Below are positions 42,441-51,399 of a stretch of 64,000 nucleotides of DNA, piece after piece. The position numbers were made by a program, and so were the translations under genes. Within the stretch, counting starts at the first letter, position 1; each line of letters opens with the position of its first letter. Source of the DNA: Pseudomonadota bacterium. GTDB taxonomy: Bacteria; Myxococcota_A; Polyangia; Haliangiales; Haliangiaceae. The notes under the pieces are model-generated. The model ran no database searches and was not told where the DNA came from. It saw only the letters and a program-made list of their open reading frames with translations. Location of the stretch: the NCBI GenBank assembly GCA_022360315.1, contig JAKSDA010000397.1, forward strand, positions 1-64,000. Reading direction: 5' to 3'.

Positions 42441-43949
42441 ATGGGCTATAGTCCCTATGCGATGAGTCATTTACCCCATGGATCGTCGAAAGTCCCGCGC
42501 ATGCTTCGCAGGCCGGGCCCCCAGGCCGAATTGGAGAGCGTTCTGGCGCAGAGCGCAGCGGTGCGCAAAGAAAGCCTGATCAAGCTTGCCGAGCGCCATC
42601 CCAAGCACGCACCCATCTGGATGGCGCTCGCCGAGGAGCACCTGGCCGCGCGCCGGAAAGAAGAGGCTCTGCACGCTGCGCAGAGTGCTTTTTTGCTCGA
42701 CCGCGTGCTGTATCGCCATTTTTCGCCAGCGCTCAAGCGAGCCTGCGAGGGGTTTCTGCCCGACGAGGATGAATCTGCCAACCCCGGCAATGCGCGGCTC
42801 GAATCCGATCAGCCGAGGGCGACGCCGGTGGTATCGCGCTATTCAAAGTCTCGCCGTGGTGGCCAGATGGCGGCGCAGATCGCCAAGATCCGCGCTCTGG
42901 AAAACCCCGAACGGCATCGCAAGCTGCAGGAGCTGACCCGCCAGCACCCCGATCAGGGGCAGGTATGGCTGGCCATGGCCGAAGAGCAGGTGAAGGCTCG
43001 GCGAATCGAGGAGGCCATGGCGGCGCTCGAGCGCGCGCTGGTCCTGGATCCATCTCTCGAGGATATGCTTTCGCGCGACCTGCTCAATGCCCAGCGGTAT
43101 CACAAGGCCGGAATCAGCGCCGGCGATACTCTGCCACAGTCGCAGCACGGGCCGACAATTGGACCCGCCGGACGTACTGACGACTCGGGGCCCCCGGCCG
43201 GCCATTCCGATACTGCCAGTTCAAACCCCGAATCGGCCAGGCTTGGACCCAGTGTGGGAAGCCACCTGGCATTGGCGCTCGAAGTTGAAAATCGCGCACG
43301 GCGGCTCGAAGCACTCGAGGCATTGCGCGAAATGGCACCCGATGATTCAGCGGTACTCTTTCACTACGCACTCGAATCGGCTCTGGCTGGCAAACACGAC
43401 CAGGCGCGCCAGGCCGGCAAGCAGCTCCAGCGCATCTCGCCCGAGCGGTACAAACAGCTCTACGAGGTGGCTCAGGCCTATTGGCCTTGCCCCGACGACA
43501 GAGAAGCCGCAGACGACGACCGTGCGCTCTCGCAGATGGGCGATCCGCTGGACGAGGAAGTGCAAACCGCCCTCATCGAACCGGTTGCGGTACGCAGCCC
43601 GGTACGGCTAACCGAGGTATTGCATTCGGAACCGCTCGGCCCCACAACCGCACGGTTGCCGCCCGTTCCCGCTCCGCTACCCGCTTCGCCCGCCGGTCGA
43701 TTCGACCAGGCGACAGGGTACTCGGCCGATCGAATAGTTAGCCGTCCGTCCGCTCCGCTCCGTTCCGATCGAGCAGGCGATCAACCCTCGGGATTTTCCT
43801 GGCGCGCAGTGGGGATGGTCGGCGGTGCCGTCGCGGCAGGAGTGATTTTCGCCCTGCTCGTGGCGCTCTTTTTGAGCTTATTCGATTCGGCAGATACCAC
43901 CACGTTTGCAGATCCGCCCGAACGGTTGCAGCTGGCCGGACAAGAGTGA
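42441..43949 (+). CDS. TPR-like protein with C-terminal membrane helix
   Basis: A 502-aa protein. Two similar helical repeats are visible, LIKLAERHPKHAPIWMALAE (about 45-65) and LQELTRQHPDQGQVWLAMAE (about 160-180), each followed by A-A-RR--EA and AL-LD, as in tetratricopeptide repeats; a third lies near 285-340. A disordered proline-rich stretch precedes one hydrophobic helix close to the C-terminus (AVGMVGGAVAAGVIFALLVA). A tail-anchored scaffold is likely. The start may be the ATG at 42462. It is co-directional with the FHA regulator but 370 bp away. Confidence 0.7.
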   Translation: MGYSPYAMSHLPHGSSKVPRMLRRPGPQAELESVLAQSAAVRKESLIKLAERHPKHAPIWMALAEEHLAARRKEEALHAAQSAFLLDRVLYRHFSPALKRACEGFLPDEDESANPGNARLESDQPRATPVVSRYSKSRRGGQMAAQIAKIRALENPERHRKLQELTRQHPDQGQVWLAMAEEQVKARRIEEAMAALERALVLDPSLEDMLSRDLLNAQRYHKAGISAGDTLPQSQHGPTIGPAGRTDDSGPPAGHSDTASSNPESARLGPSVGSHLALALEVENRARRLEALEALREMAPDDSAVLFHYALESALAGKHDQARQAGKQLQRISPERYKQLYEVAQAYWPCPDDREAADDDRALSQMGDPLDEEVQTALIEPVAVRSPVRLTEVLHSEPLGPTTARLPPVPAPLPASPAGRFDQATGYSADRIVSRPSAPLRSDRAGDQPSGFSWRAVGMVGGAVAAGVIFALLVALFLSLFDSADTTTFADPPERLQLAGQE

Positions 43950-44256
43950 GCGCCACCGACCCGGCGGGTCATGGTCGAGATCGTCCTTGCCATCGGGTCT
44001 GTCACCGCCGCTGTCGCGCTGTGGTTGTCGAGTTGATGAGGCGCGGCACCGAGCAACGACGCTGCTTCGCCTCGTAGGCATCGAGGTACCCGGGCGCAAG
44101 TCGTCGACGCCGCGGCCCGGTGCCACCCGGCCGAGGTTTGTGACAATTATGTATCATTTTCATCACTGAACCTCCATGGATCCCCTCGGAACCGATGGAA
44201 TGATGTCCCCGGCCCGGCGTGACCCGGCACGGCTCGGGTTGCAACGCAGGTAGTGC
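43950..44256. other. Intergenic region, no gene seen
   Basis: About 307 bp between the TPR protein and the outer-membrane barrel gene. Short frames on both strands look like shadows. It probably holds the promoter for the barrel and exported kinase-like pair. Confidence 0.45.
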
Positions 44257-45747
44257 ATGGATATCTGTACCAGCAAACATCGTCCTTCTCTTCGCAGTCG
44301 CCTCTATCAGTTCCGTACCAGAGTCATGATGGACAGTTTTTTGGCGATCTTGGCGATCGTGTTCGGTACGCCCCGGGCTCATGGGGATCCCCCATCGCCA
44401 CCCAGTCCTGCGGCCAGCTCCGAGCCGGGCGCCGCGGCACCAGCCGAGCTGCCCGAGCCCGAAGCGGCCAGCGGAATCGCCATCGCCCAGCCCCTGCCCG
44501 GGCGCACTCGCCGCGCCATCCTGCGCTACCTTCTGTTCATCCCCCGGTGGGCATTCACCATTCTCATGGCCCCACCGCGCGGAGCAATGTGGGTCTACGA
44601 GCGCTACAGCCTGCAGACCCGCTTCGAAGACATCTTTATGAACACCGAGAAGACACTCGGTGTGTTCCCTTTGGCCAGCTACGAATCGGGCTTCGGCGTC
44701 GGCGGTGGTGCGCTCTTCTTTTATCGAGATCTGTTTGGCAAACGCGGGCAGCTGCGTCTGAGCGGTACCTATGGCGGTCTCGAGCGGCAGCGCTACGTGG
44801 CGTCTATCTCCACGGGAGACCTTCTCGGCGAGCGGGTCGAGGTACGCTTCGAGGCCAGTTATCGCCTACTGCTCAATCAGCTGTTTTTTGGCTACGGTAC
44901 CCGAGACATGGTCGAGTCGACCGGCGGGGCGCCGATCGACCCCCGCGATGCAGCTGTGCGCACCCGCTATCGCCATGAAGACATGAAGGGTGCCGTCAAG
45001 GTATCGGTCGAGTTCAGCGATGTCGCGCGCGCCCGCCTAGCCACGGCCCTCACCCGAGTCGACTTTCGCCGCGCCCGCGACACCGACGGTCCCGACGCCG
45101 CGGATGTATACGACATCGATGCGCTGGTCGGCTACCGATCGGGTCTGCGATCGCTGTACAACGAGCTGGAGCTGGTTTTCGACACCCGCCGACCGACCGC
45201 CACGCTGGTGCCCCCGGCTGCTCCGGCCACTGGATGGCGCGGCGAGGCTTTTATCGGCTATCAGCTCGGCGTCGTCGACGACCCGTCGAATTTTTTCCGC
45301 TACGGATTCGATGTGCGGCGCCACATCGACCTTTATGCTGGCGATCGGGTGCTGGTATTGCGCGCCTTTGTCGATTCCGTGATCGGTGATACCGGCGATA
45401 TACCATTTCATTCCCTGCCGCGTCTCGGCGGTCCCCGAGCGTTACGAGGCTACCAGCGCAATCGATTTCGCGATCGCACTGCCGGATTCGTATCTGCCGA
45501 GTATCGCTATCCCATTTCGCGCAACGCCCTCGGCTTTCTCTATATCGACGCCGGCAGCGTGTGGCCCGGCATCGACGCCATCGACACGGACGCCATTGGC
45601 CTGGGCTACGGCGGCGGCTTCCAGCTCCACGGACGCCACACATTTCTGGCCCGTATCCAGGTATTGGCCTCGGCCGATGGCGACCTTTTGTTTAATCTGA
45701 GCTTCGACCCGGTGTCCGACCCAGACGCGAGGTATTCTCGACCATGA
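44257..45747 (+). CDS. Omp85/BamA-family outer membrane beta-barrel protein
   Basis: A 496-aa protein (473 or 472 aa if started at the ATGs at 44326 or 44329, which place a signal peptide ending near AHG). After a proline-rich linker and an amphipathic segment, alternating beta strands run to the C-terminus. The diagnostic Omp85 loop element is RALRGYQRNRFRDRTAGFVS, followed by AEYRYPI and a final strand. POTRA domains are not evident, so it is a short, D15-domain-only form. It overlaps the next gene by 4 bp (ATGA), which implies a joint function at the cell envelope. Confidence 0.78.
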   Translation: MDICTSKHRPSLRSRLYQFRTRVMMDSFLAILAIVFGTPRAHGDPPSPPSPAASSEPGAAAPAELPEPEAASGIAIAQPLPGRTRRAILRYLLFIPRWAFTILMAPPRGAMWVYERYSLQTRFEDIFMNTEKTLGVFPLASYESGFGVGGGALFFYRDLFGKRGQLRLSGTYGGLERQRYVASISTGDLLGERVEVRFEASYRLLLNQLFFGYGTRDMVESTGGAPIDPRDAAVRTRYRHEDMKGAVKVSVEFSDVARARLATALTRVDFRRARDTDGPDAADVYDIDALVGYRSGLRSLYNELELVFDTRRPTATLVPPAAPATGWRGEAFIGYQLGVVDDPSNFFRYGFDVRRHIDLYAGDRVLVLRAFVDSVIGDTGDIPFHSLPRLGGPRALRGYQRNRFRDRTAGFVSAEYRYPISRNALGFLYIDAGSVWPGIDAIDTDAIGLGYGGGFQLHGRHTFLARIQVLASADGDLLFNLSFDPVSDPDARYSRP

Positions 45748-47459
45748 CCCGACTCCGCGCCATGGCCAGGGCCTGTCTCGGCGTGGCCCTTGTCGTCTTT
45801 GCTCTTGTCGGCGCTGCCTGCGCCGGTGCAGTCGGCCCGGGCGTCGGTACTCTTCGCTACCTCAATCGGAATCCGGTGTGGGCCGTGAACGACCGCAACC
45901 ACGTGGCCGAACCGCCTGGTTTTCACCCCGAGTTTTTGCTTCTCGACGGCTTTGACGATGCCTTCTACCGGCGGATTACCCTGCCGTTGGAGATGCGCGA
46001 GCCCCATCGCGCCAAAAACGTCAATTCCCTGGGCGAAGTACCCGACTCGTCGTGGTTTGAAAATCGCCTCGGTCGTGGACGCCTCACCGCCGCGGCGGTG
46101 GCCCGCGGCCCTGGAATCGCAGGCGGTCCCGACGTGGCCAATCCCCTCGTGGTGGTGTCGGGCAAGATCGGTGGTGCCTCCGCCGGCTTCATCGTCGAGG
46201 ACAAAAGCGGCGATCGCTTCATCGTCAAGTTCGACAACCCGTCCTGGCCGATCCTCGAAACCGCCAGCGACGTGATCACCCAGCGCCTCCTGTGGGCCCT
46301 GGGCTATCATGTGTCGGACAACCAGGTGGTGACATTTCGCCGCGATCAGCTGCAACTATCGCCCACAGCGACGGTCAGAGATCAGCACGGCTACAAGCGC
46401 AAAATGACCGAGCGCGACATAGAGACCAACCTGGCCCGAGCCCATCGCGACCGGGGCGGCGAGTACCGGGCCCTATTCAGCCGGTTTATCGAGGGTACGT
46501 TGTTGGGTGGCATTTACCAGGAGGGTACTCGACCTGGCGATGGCAACGATACGATCGCCCACGAGTATCGGCGCGAGCTGCGCGGCCTGCGGCTCATATG
46601 CGCCTGGCTGCAGCACACCGACATGAAAGAGGGCAACACCCTCGCCGTGTGGATCGAAGACCCCCGGCAGCCAGGGGTGCACTACGTCAAACACTTCCTG
46701 ATCGACTTTGGCAACACCCTGGGTGCGTTTGCCGTACTCGGCAAGCGACCCGCCGACGGCCATGTAGAGACCCTGGACTGGGACTACTTCGTGTCGGCAA
46801 TAACCTTTGGCCTGTGGAAGCGGCCATGGGAGGGTGTCCGCCACTCGGGCTACGAGGGGGTTGGCCTGTTCGACGTCGAGCACTTCGATCCGGCCGGTTT
46901 TTCGCCCCACGGCCCTTATGTGCCGTTCCTCCTCGCCGACCCCTACGACGAGTTTTGGGCGGCCAAGCAGATGATGCTGCTGACTGCGGCGCACATTGCC
47001 GCGGCAGTCGAACAGGGCAAGCTGCGCGACCAGCGCGCGGCCGACGAATTACAGCGGGTGCTCATCGGCCGCCAGCGCAAGGCGGCCCGCTACGCGTTCC
47101 GTCGGGTCAATCCGCTCGATCGCTTTGCCCTGACCGGCGACGGAGCCGTCGTCCAGCTGTGTTTTGCCGATCTACTGCTCGCCTACGGTCTCGACGATGT
47201 CGATGCTCTGTCCAGTCGGTACTCTGCCCGTGCCTATGCCGCTGATGGCCGGGTTCTCGGTGAGGCCAGACAGCTCACTCGACGGGCTGGTGGCTCGCTA
47301 TGTTCGGTCGGCCTACCCCTGGCTCGCACCGCCGACCAATACACGATCATACGCCTGGACACCTGGCGCGGCTCCAGGCAGTTGCGCCCTGTCGAGGTGC
47401 ACGTGGCCCGGTCGTCGGCTTCGCGGATGATTCGCATTATCGGCATCCACCGGCGTTAG
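45744..47459 (+). CDS. Exported protein with protein-kinase-like catalytic motifs
   Basis: A 571-aa protein with an N-terminal signal (hydrophobic residues 11-27, near-lipobox GAAC). The middle carries a kinase-like set in order: a strand with Lys162 (RFIVKFD), Glu172 (LETASDVI), the catalytic loop HTDMKEGNT (Asp293, Lys295, Asn298) and the metal-binding DFGNTLG (Asp321). Loop and DFG spacing resembles atypical kinases such as HipA or FAM20C rather than classic Ser/Thr kinases. Similar unannotated proteins exist in other phyla as remembered. The start overlaps the Omp85-like gene. Kinase activity is inferred, not shown. Confidence 0.6.
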   Translation: MTRLRAMARACLGVALVVFALVGAACAGAVGPGVGTLRYLNRNPVWAVNDRNHVAEPPGFHPEFLLLDGFDDAFYRRITLPLEMREPHRAKNVNSLGEVPDSSWFENRLGRGRLTAAAVARGPGIAGGPDVANPLVVVSGKIGGASAGFIVEDKSGDRFIVKFDNPSWPILETASDVITQRLLWALGYHVSDNQVVTFRRDQLQLSPTATVRDQHGYKRKMTERDIETNLARAHRDRGGEYRALFSRFIEGTLLGGIYQEGTRPGDGNDTIAHEYRRELRGLRLICAWLQHTDMKEGNTLAVWIEDPRQPGVHYVKHFLIDFGNTLGAFAVLGKRPADGHVETLDWDYFVSAITFGLWKRPWEGVRHSGYEGVGLFDVEHFDPAGFSPHGPYVPFLLADPYDEFWAAKQMMLLTAAHIAAAVEQGKLRDQRAADELQRVLIGRQRKAARYAFRRVNPLDRFALTGDGAVVQLCFADLLLAYGLDDVDALSSRYSARAYAADGRVLGEARQLTRRAGGSLCSVGLPLARTADQYTIIRLDTWRGSRQLRPVEVHVARSSASRMIRIIGIHRR

Positions 47460-48518
47460 TCCAACTTCCGCAGGTCGGCTTCGGCCTTCGGTCTCGACCA
47501 TCGGCGTTCAGCCTGGGTGCCAACTGTATCTGCTGATCTATTTGCTTTGGGGATCCATTGGACCGCTTCTTGTGGTTGACGCGAAGAGAGAGACCGAGCT
47601 GCTTGAGCACTTTGGCAGCGGTTTTGGGGTCGACATCAATGCCAAACGCCTGCAGTTCCCGGGCAATCTTGGCAGTGGTCCGGCGGGTCCACTTCAGACC
47701 GGTCATGGGATCGTCGGCAGTTTCGTGCTTTATGATCGTTTCGATCGTGGCGATGACCTCCGGAGTTTTTTTTCCACCGGTTTCCGCCCGCCACCTTCCT
47801 TGCCTACCCGCTCGAGATCGACATCCCGTCGAAGCAGCTCACGACGACCACGAGCGATTGTCTTGGTGTCTAGGCCAAGCAACCCCGCAATTCTTCGGTC
47901 GCCACCTCGACCCAGTTTGAGGGCTTCGAGCCCGGCATAGAGCCGCCTCTGCTGCTCATCCAGCAAACTGAAGAACAGCACGATCGCTGCTTTTAATTCA
48001 TCTGAAAGCTCGTCCGTATCGACGATACTGCGCTCAATGCTCGGCGTCGATCCTCGAGCACGACGCGCGGTGAGCTGCGCACGCTTCGAACGAGTTCGGG
48101 TCGAGTAATACAAGTATCGACCCGCGATCTTCTCGCGGGCCAGATGCCCTTGCTTGACGAGTTTGGCCAACGCATCGTCGACTCCAACCTGAAGCACCAT
48201 TTCTAGTTCACGAGCAAAGCAGCCGCTTTCGGAGGTGTTTACGAGCGCCTCGGTAGTAGCGAGGAGTGTTCCGTACTTGGAGAATCCTACCCCGCGGAAC
48301 CACCACAAACCGCGGTCATCGAATTCGGCAAGCTCCAAGAGCGTGTAGTACCGCCCTCGGTGAGAGTAGCTCGTGACATAGTCGAGCTCTCGGAGCTTCC
48401 GGAACACCGTGGTGTCCACGTTGGTTCCGAGCACAGTCTTCAACTCGGCCATCGTTGCCACTGTACGCTGGCGGAATAGCTCCATTAGATCTTCGGCATG
48501 AAATCGAGGTGTACGCAT
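47437..48518 (-). pseudogene. ISAzo13-like transposase, N-terminal part, frameshifted and truncated
   Basis: The first 262-codon frame (48518-47730) is the N-terminal DNA-binding part: winged-helix-like residues 1-90, then LLDEQQRRLYAGLEALKLGRGGDRRIAGLL (quoted in part), and GGGRKPVEKK. An A8 run then breaks the frame. The protein continues one base back as TPEVIATIE, DPMTGLKWTRRTTAKIARELQ and LGLSLRVNHKKRSNGSPKQ. Similarity stops at about 47540 before the DDE catalytic domain, which is absent. The element can no longer transpose on its own. It abuts the exported kinase-like gene. Confidence 0.8.
47766..47773 (-). other. A8 run at the transposase frame break, possible -1 slippage site
   Basis: Eight consecutive A residues on the minus strand, preceded by GG and followed by CTCCGG. 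A -1 slip here restores the reading KKTPEVIATIE that matches the transposase family. Poly-A slippery runs drive programmed frameshifting in several IS families, but a simple one-base indel in a dead element gives the same pattern. Confidence 0.5.
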
Positions 48519-48616
48519 AGGAAAATGTCATATGTATGAAGAAATTTTCGCAACCGCACCCTTGGTGCCGCGACCATATCCGCAGCGCTCTGAACTCACC
48601 AGGGCGCCAAGTCTTG

Positions 48617-49480
48617 CTATTGTGCGCGAGCAAATGGCAGCGCCATCTCATAGCCGAGAAGGATCGAAATCGTGCGATGCCGTATATCGTTTGTACTGGC
48701 CGACTCTTTGTTTAGACCGGTGAGGCCGTAATAATAACGGGCTTCCAGGACTACTGCACCATATGGCAACGAAACACTCAGTCCAACGCCTCCGTGCAAA
48801 CCCATGTCGATGCGTTTCGCCTCGTCTGTGAAGACTCTTTCCCCCTGCCTGGCCTCGAGTAAGCATCCTACGGATGGGCCAACAATACCATGGATGGAAA
48901 CTCTGTTACGCGTAGAGCTGAAGGCTCTTCTCCCATGGGCCAATACTGCAAGTTCGAGATATGAATAATCGAAATCAGAACGCTCTGTTCCGTTTACTTC
49001 GACACCGGTTCCCTTGGAGCTGAAGGTAAACTCAGGCTGCACACCGAATTGGATAGTCCAGGGCTCGATGATAGGTAATCGTGCGAAGGCGTCAATGACA
49101 ACCCCGAGGGAATACGTCGATTCCACTCGCGTTTGACCGTCGGGGGATGAACGATCTGCGTCTGGCCCGCCTAATGTCGCGATGTTGAGACCTACTTTGC
49201 CGCCCACTACAAGCCTTCGGCGCTGCTTCGAGTTGGCTGCTTCAGAGCCGCGCTCTACTCGTGAGCGCGAGTTATGAATCACCCGCCGGTCATTCGGATT
49301 CTCATCATTCGACCTCTCATCGGATCGCTGTGATCGGGATGGACTGCGCGCACAATCATCTTGTCGGGCAGTATCAGGTGATTCCTGCTGAGAAGGCGAA
49401 GCCGGTGCTTGTCCGTTTGCATCTGCCGGATAGAGAGTGGCAAGCAACACTGCCAGGCGCAAGAATTTCGTCAGGTACAT
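48617..49480 (-). CDS. Outer membrane beta-barrel protein (PorT-like)
   Basis: A 287-aa protein with a signal peptide (hydrophobic stretch to about residue 24), a polar disordered linker to residue 88, and a C-terminal barrel of about eight strands starting LVVGGKVGLNIATLGG and ending LLGYEMALPF. The pattern matches the outer-membrane beta-barrel domain of PorT-type proteins. Substrate or partner is unknown. The gene stands alone between the transposase remnant and the DUF4215 protein, all on the minus strand. Confidence 0.65.
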   Translation of the reverse strand: MYLTKFLRLAVLLATLYPADANGQAPASPSQQESPDTARQDDCARSPSRSQRSDERSNDENPNDRRVIHNSRSRVERGSEAANSKQRRRLVVGGKVGLNIATLGGPDADRSSPDGQTRVESTYSLGVVIDAFARLPIIEPWTIQFGVQPEFTFSSKGTGVEVNGTERSDFDYSYLELAVLAHGRRAFSSTRNRVSIHGIVGPSVGCLLEARQGERVFTDEAKRIDMGLHGGVGLSVSLPYGAVVLEARYYYGLTGLNKESASTNDIRHRTISILLGYEMALPFARAQ

Positions 49481-49542
49481 TGGTCTACTCCAATTGCTCT
49501 ATACACTTGGCGATCACTGGCCAGGTATCGTGGTCGGCGTAG

Positions 49543-51285
49543 CTAGGTGCACGCCGTGCAGTGATCGTTGCACAAGTCCTGTCCACTGCAGCCTGTCTGT
49601 CCATCGCAGACCTCGCCAAATGCGCTATCGACAATGCCGTCCCCGCAGCGGCGGTCCAGACAGTTGGTACGACACGTGGCGTTCGGTTGCTCGCTATTCG
49701 CGCTGCCCGCATCGCATTGCTCGCCGTCATCGGGATCGCCGGTTGCCGGGTTTTCGAAGGGATTCACATGGCCGTCTCCGCACACTATGTCCGTGCAGTC
49801 GAAATCGCAGCGGTCGGTGTCGTCGGCAATCGCGTCTTGGTCTGCGTCGCCGCCGTCGCATTGTTCGCCGAACAGGTTGTCCCGAATCCCGTCGCCGCAG
49901 CGGCGCTCGCGGCAGTTGGTGCGGCATGCCGCGTTGGGCTCGTCGCTGTTCTCGTCTGTACCCTGATCGCATCGCTCGCCTGCGGTCGTGTTGACGTACT
50001 GGTCGCCGCACTCGACAGCGGTGCAATCGAAGTCACAGCCAACCGTATCGTCGACCGTGCCGTCGCCGTCGGGGTCGCCGCCGCCGTCGCATTGTTCGGC
50101 AAAATCCGTATCGATAATGCCGTCGCCGCAGCGACGCTCGAGGCAGTCAGTGCGACATGCTGCGTCGGCATCATCGCTGTTCTGCGTCCCTTGGTCGCAT
50201 TGCTCGCCGGAAACAGTGTTGGTGTGCGAATCACCGCACTCGACTGCTGTGCAGTCAGAATCGCAGGCCGCCGTATCCAGCCGAAAGCCTTCGTCGCAGG
50301 ACTCGCCCGCGGCCTGGTTGACGTGCGAGTCGCCGCACTCGACCAGCGTGCAGTCAAAATCGCAGCTGGCCGTGTCGTCGGCCCCGGGCATGCCATCGTT
50401 GTCGCCGCCGTCGCATTGTTCGCCCGCCGCTGGGTTGAGTTGGCCGTCACCACAGATCGCATCGCTGCAGTCACTGTCGCAGCGTGCGGTCTGGTCCGGA
50501 GTTCCGTCCCGATTGGCGTCACCCTCATCGCAGGTTTCACCCATCATGGAGTCGATAATCCGGTCGCCGCAGCGCTGGGCGAGGCAATCCAGTCGGCACT
50601 GGGCGTTGGCAGCGTCGCTGTTGAGCAAGCCGTCGTCACACTGTTCGCGATGGCCACGGCCGACTACCAGTGCGTTGTAGTTGATATGGCCGTCGCCGCA
50701 CAACGGTAGCGTGCAATCGCTGTCGCAGGTTGCCGAGTCGTCGACCTCGCCGTCACCGTCGCCATCGAGGGCAGTGCATTCTTCGCCCGGGTCGCGGATG
50801 CGATCTCCGCATAGCTCCAGCCGATCACATCCGGCGCTGCAGCCGTCGCCCGAGACATTGTTGCCGTCGTCGCACACTTCGTGCCGGTCGCGAAAACCGT
50901 TGCCACATGCGAGGTCCGAAATGCAATCATCGCTGCATTTTGTGTCTGATTCTATCGATGGATCGCAGCGTTCAAAGCGGTCGAGCATACCGTTGCCACA
51001 GGTCTCGATAACCCGGCAATCTCCACTACAACCGTCGAGGTCCAGTATGTTGCCATCATCGCACACCTCACCGACAGAGTACTCGATCTCGCCGTTGCCG
51101 CAGGTGCTGCTGATGCACACGTTTTGCTCCGCCGCGCACCGCGAGCCGGTCGGGCATCGCAGCCCGTCGTCGCATTCCACTGTAGTGGTGTAGCGCAGGC
51201 ACGATGAGCCGGCCAACCATGCCAGCACAGTCACCAAAACCGCCAGGCCCGCACTTTGCCCTGTTCTTGTCACATCACTCTCCAT
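49543..51285 (-). CDS. DUF4215 cysteine-rich repeat lipoprotein or secreted protein
   Basis: A 580-aa protein. A hydrophobic signal at about residues 13-28 ends at GSSC, a weak lipobox. The rest is built of about a dozen cysteine-rich units of the form CGNG..D...GE.CD.G..N..... C...C, the DUF4215 (Myxococcus cysteine-rich) repeat, some with calcium-binding-like DGDG or NSDDADA stretches. Such repeats are frequent in surface proteins of Myxococcota. Adhesion or matrix roles are proposed for the family but are unproven. Confidence 0.85.
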   Translation of the reverse strand: MESDVTRTGQSAGLAVLVTVLAWLAGSSCLRYTTTVECDDGLRCPTGSRCAAEQNVCISSTCGNGEIEYSVGEVCDDGNILDLDGCSGDCRVIETCGNGMLDRFERCDPSIESDTKCSDDCISDLACGNGFRDRHEVCDDGNNVSGDGCSAGCDRLELCGDRIRDPGEECTALDGDGDGEVDDSATCDSDCTLPLCGDGHINYNALVVGRGHREQCDDGLLNSDAANAQCRLDCLAQRCGDRIIDSMMGETCDEGDANRDGTPDQTARCDSDCSDAICGDGQLNPAAGEQCDGGDNDGMPGADDTASCDFDCTLVECGDSHVNQAAGESCDEGFRLDTAACDSDCTAVECGDSHTNTVSGEQCDQGTQNSDDADAACRTDCLERRCGDGIIDTDFAEQCDGGGDPDGDGTVDDTVGCDFDCTAVECGDQYVNTTAGERCDQGTDENSDEPNAACRTNCRERRCGDGIRDNLFGEQCDGGDADQDAIADDTDRCDFDCTDIVCGDGHVNPFENPATGDPDDGEQCDAGSANSEQPNATCRTNCLDRRCGDGIVDSAFGEVCDGQTGCSGQDLCNDHCTACT

Positions 51286-51399
51286 TCAGAATACGTCGTC
51301 CCATCGCCGTGTATCGTCACAGTTGCCTCAGCTATGCCAAGATACATGCAGCTCATCAAATCCACAATAGTCACAATGACGACGAGCGGCAGCCACAGC

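Noticed and set aside
49561..50709. A 382-codon plus-strand frame rich in Val and Ala opposite the DUF4215 gene
   Set aside because: It arises from the repetitive cysteine codons read in antisense; the periodic composition copies the repeat of the real gene.
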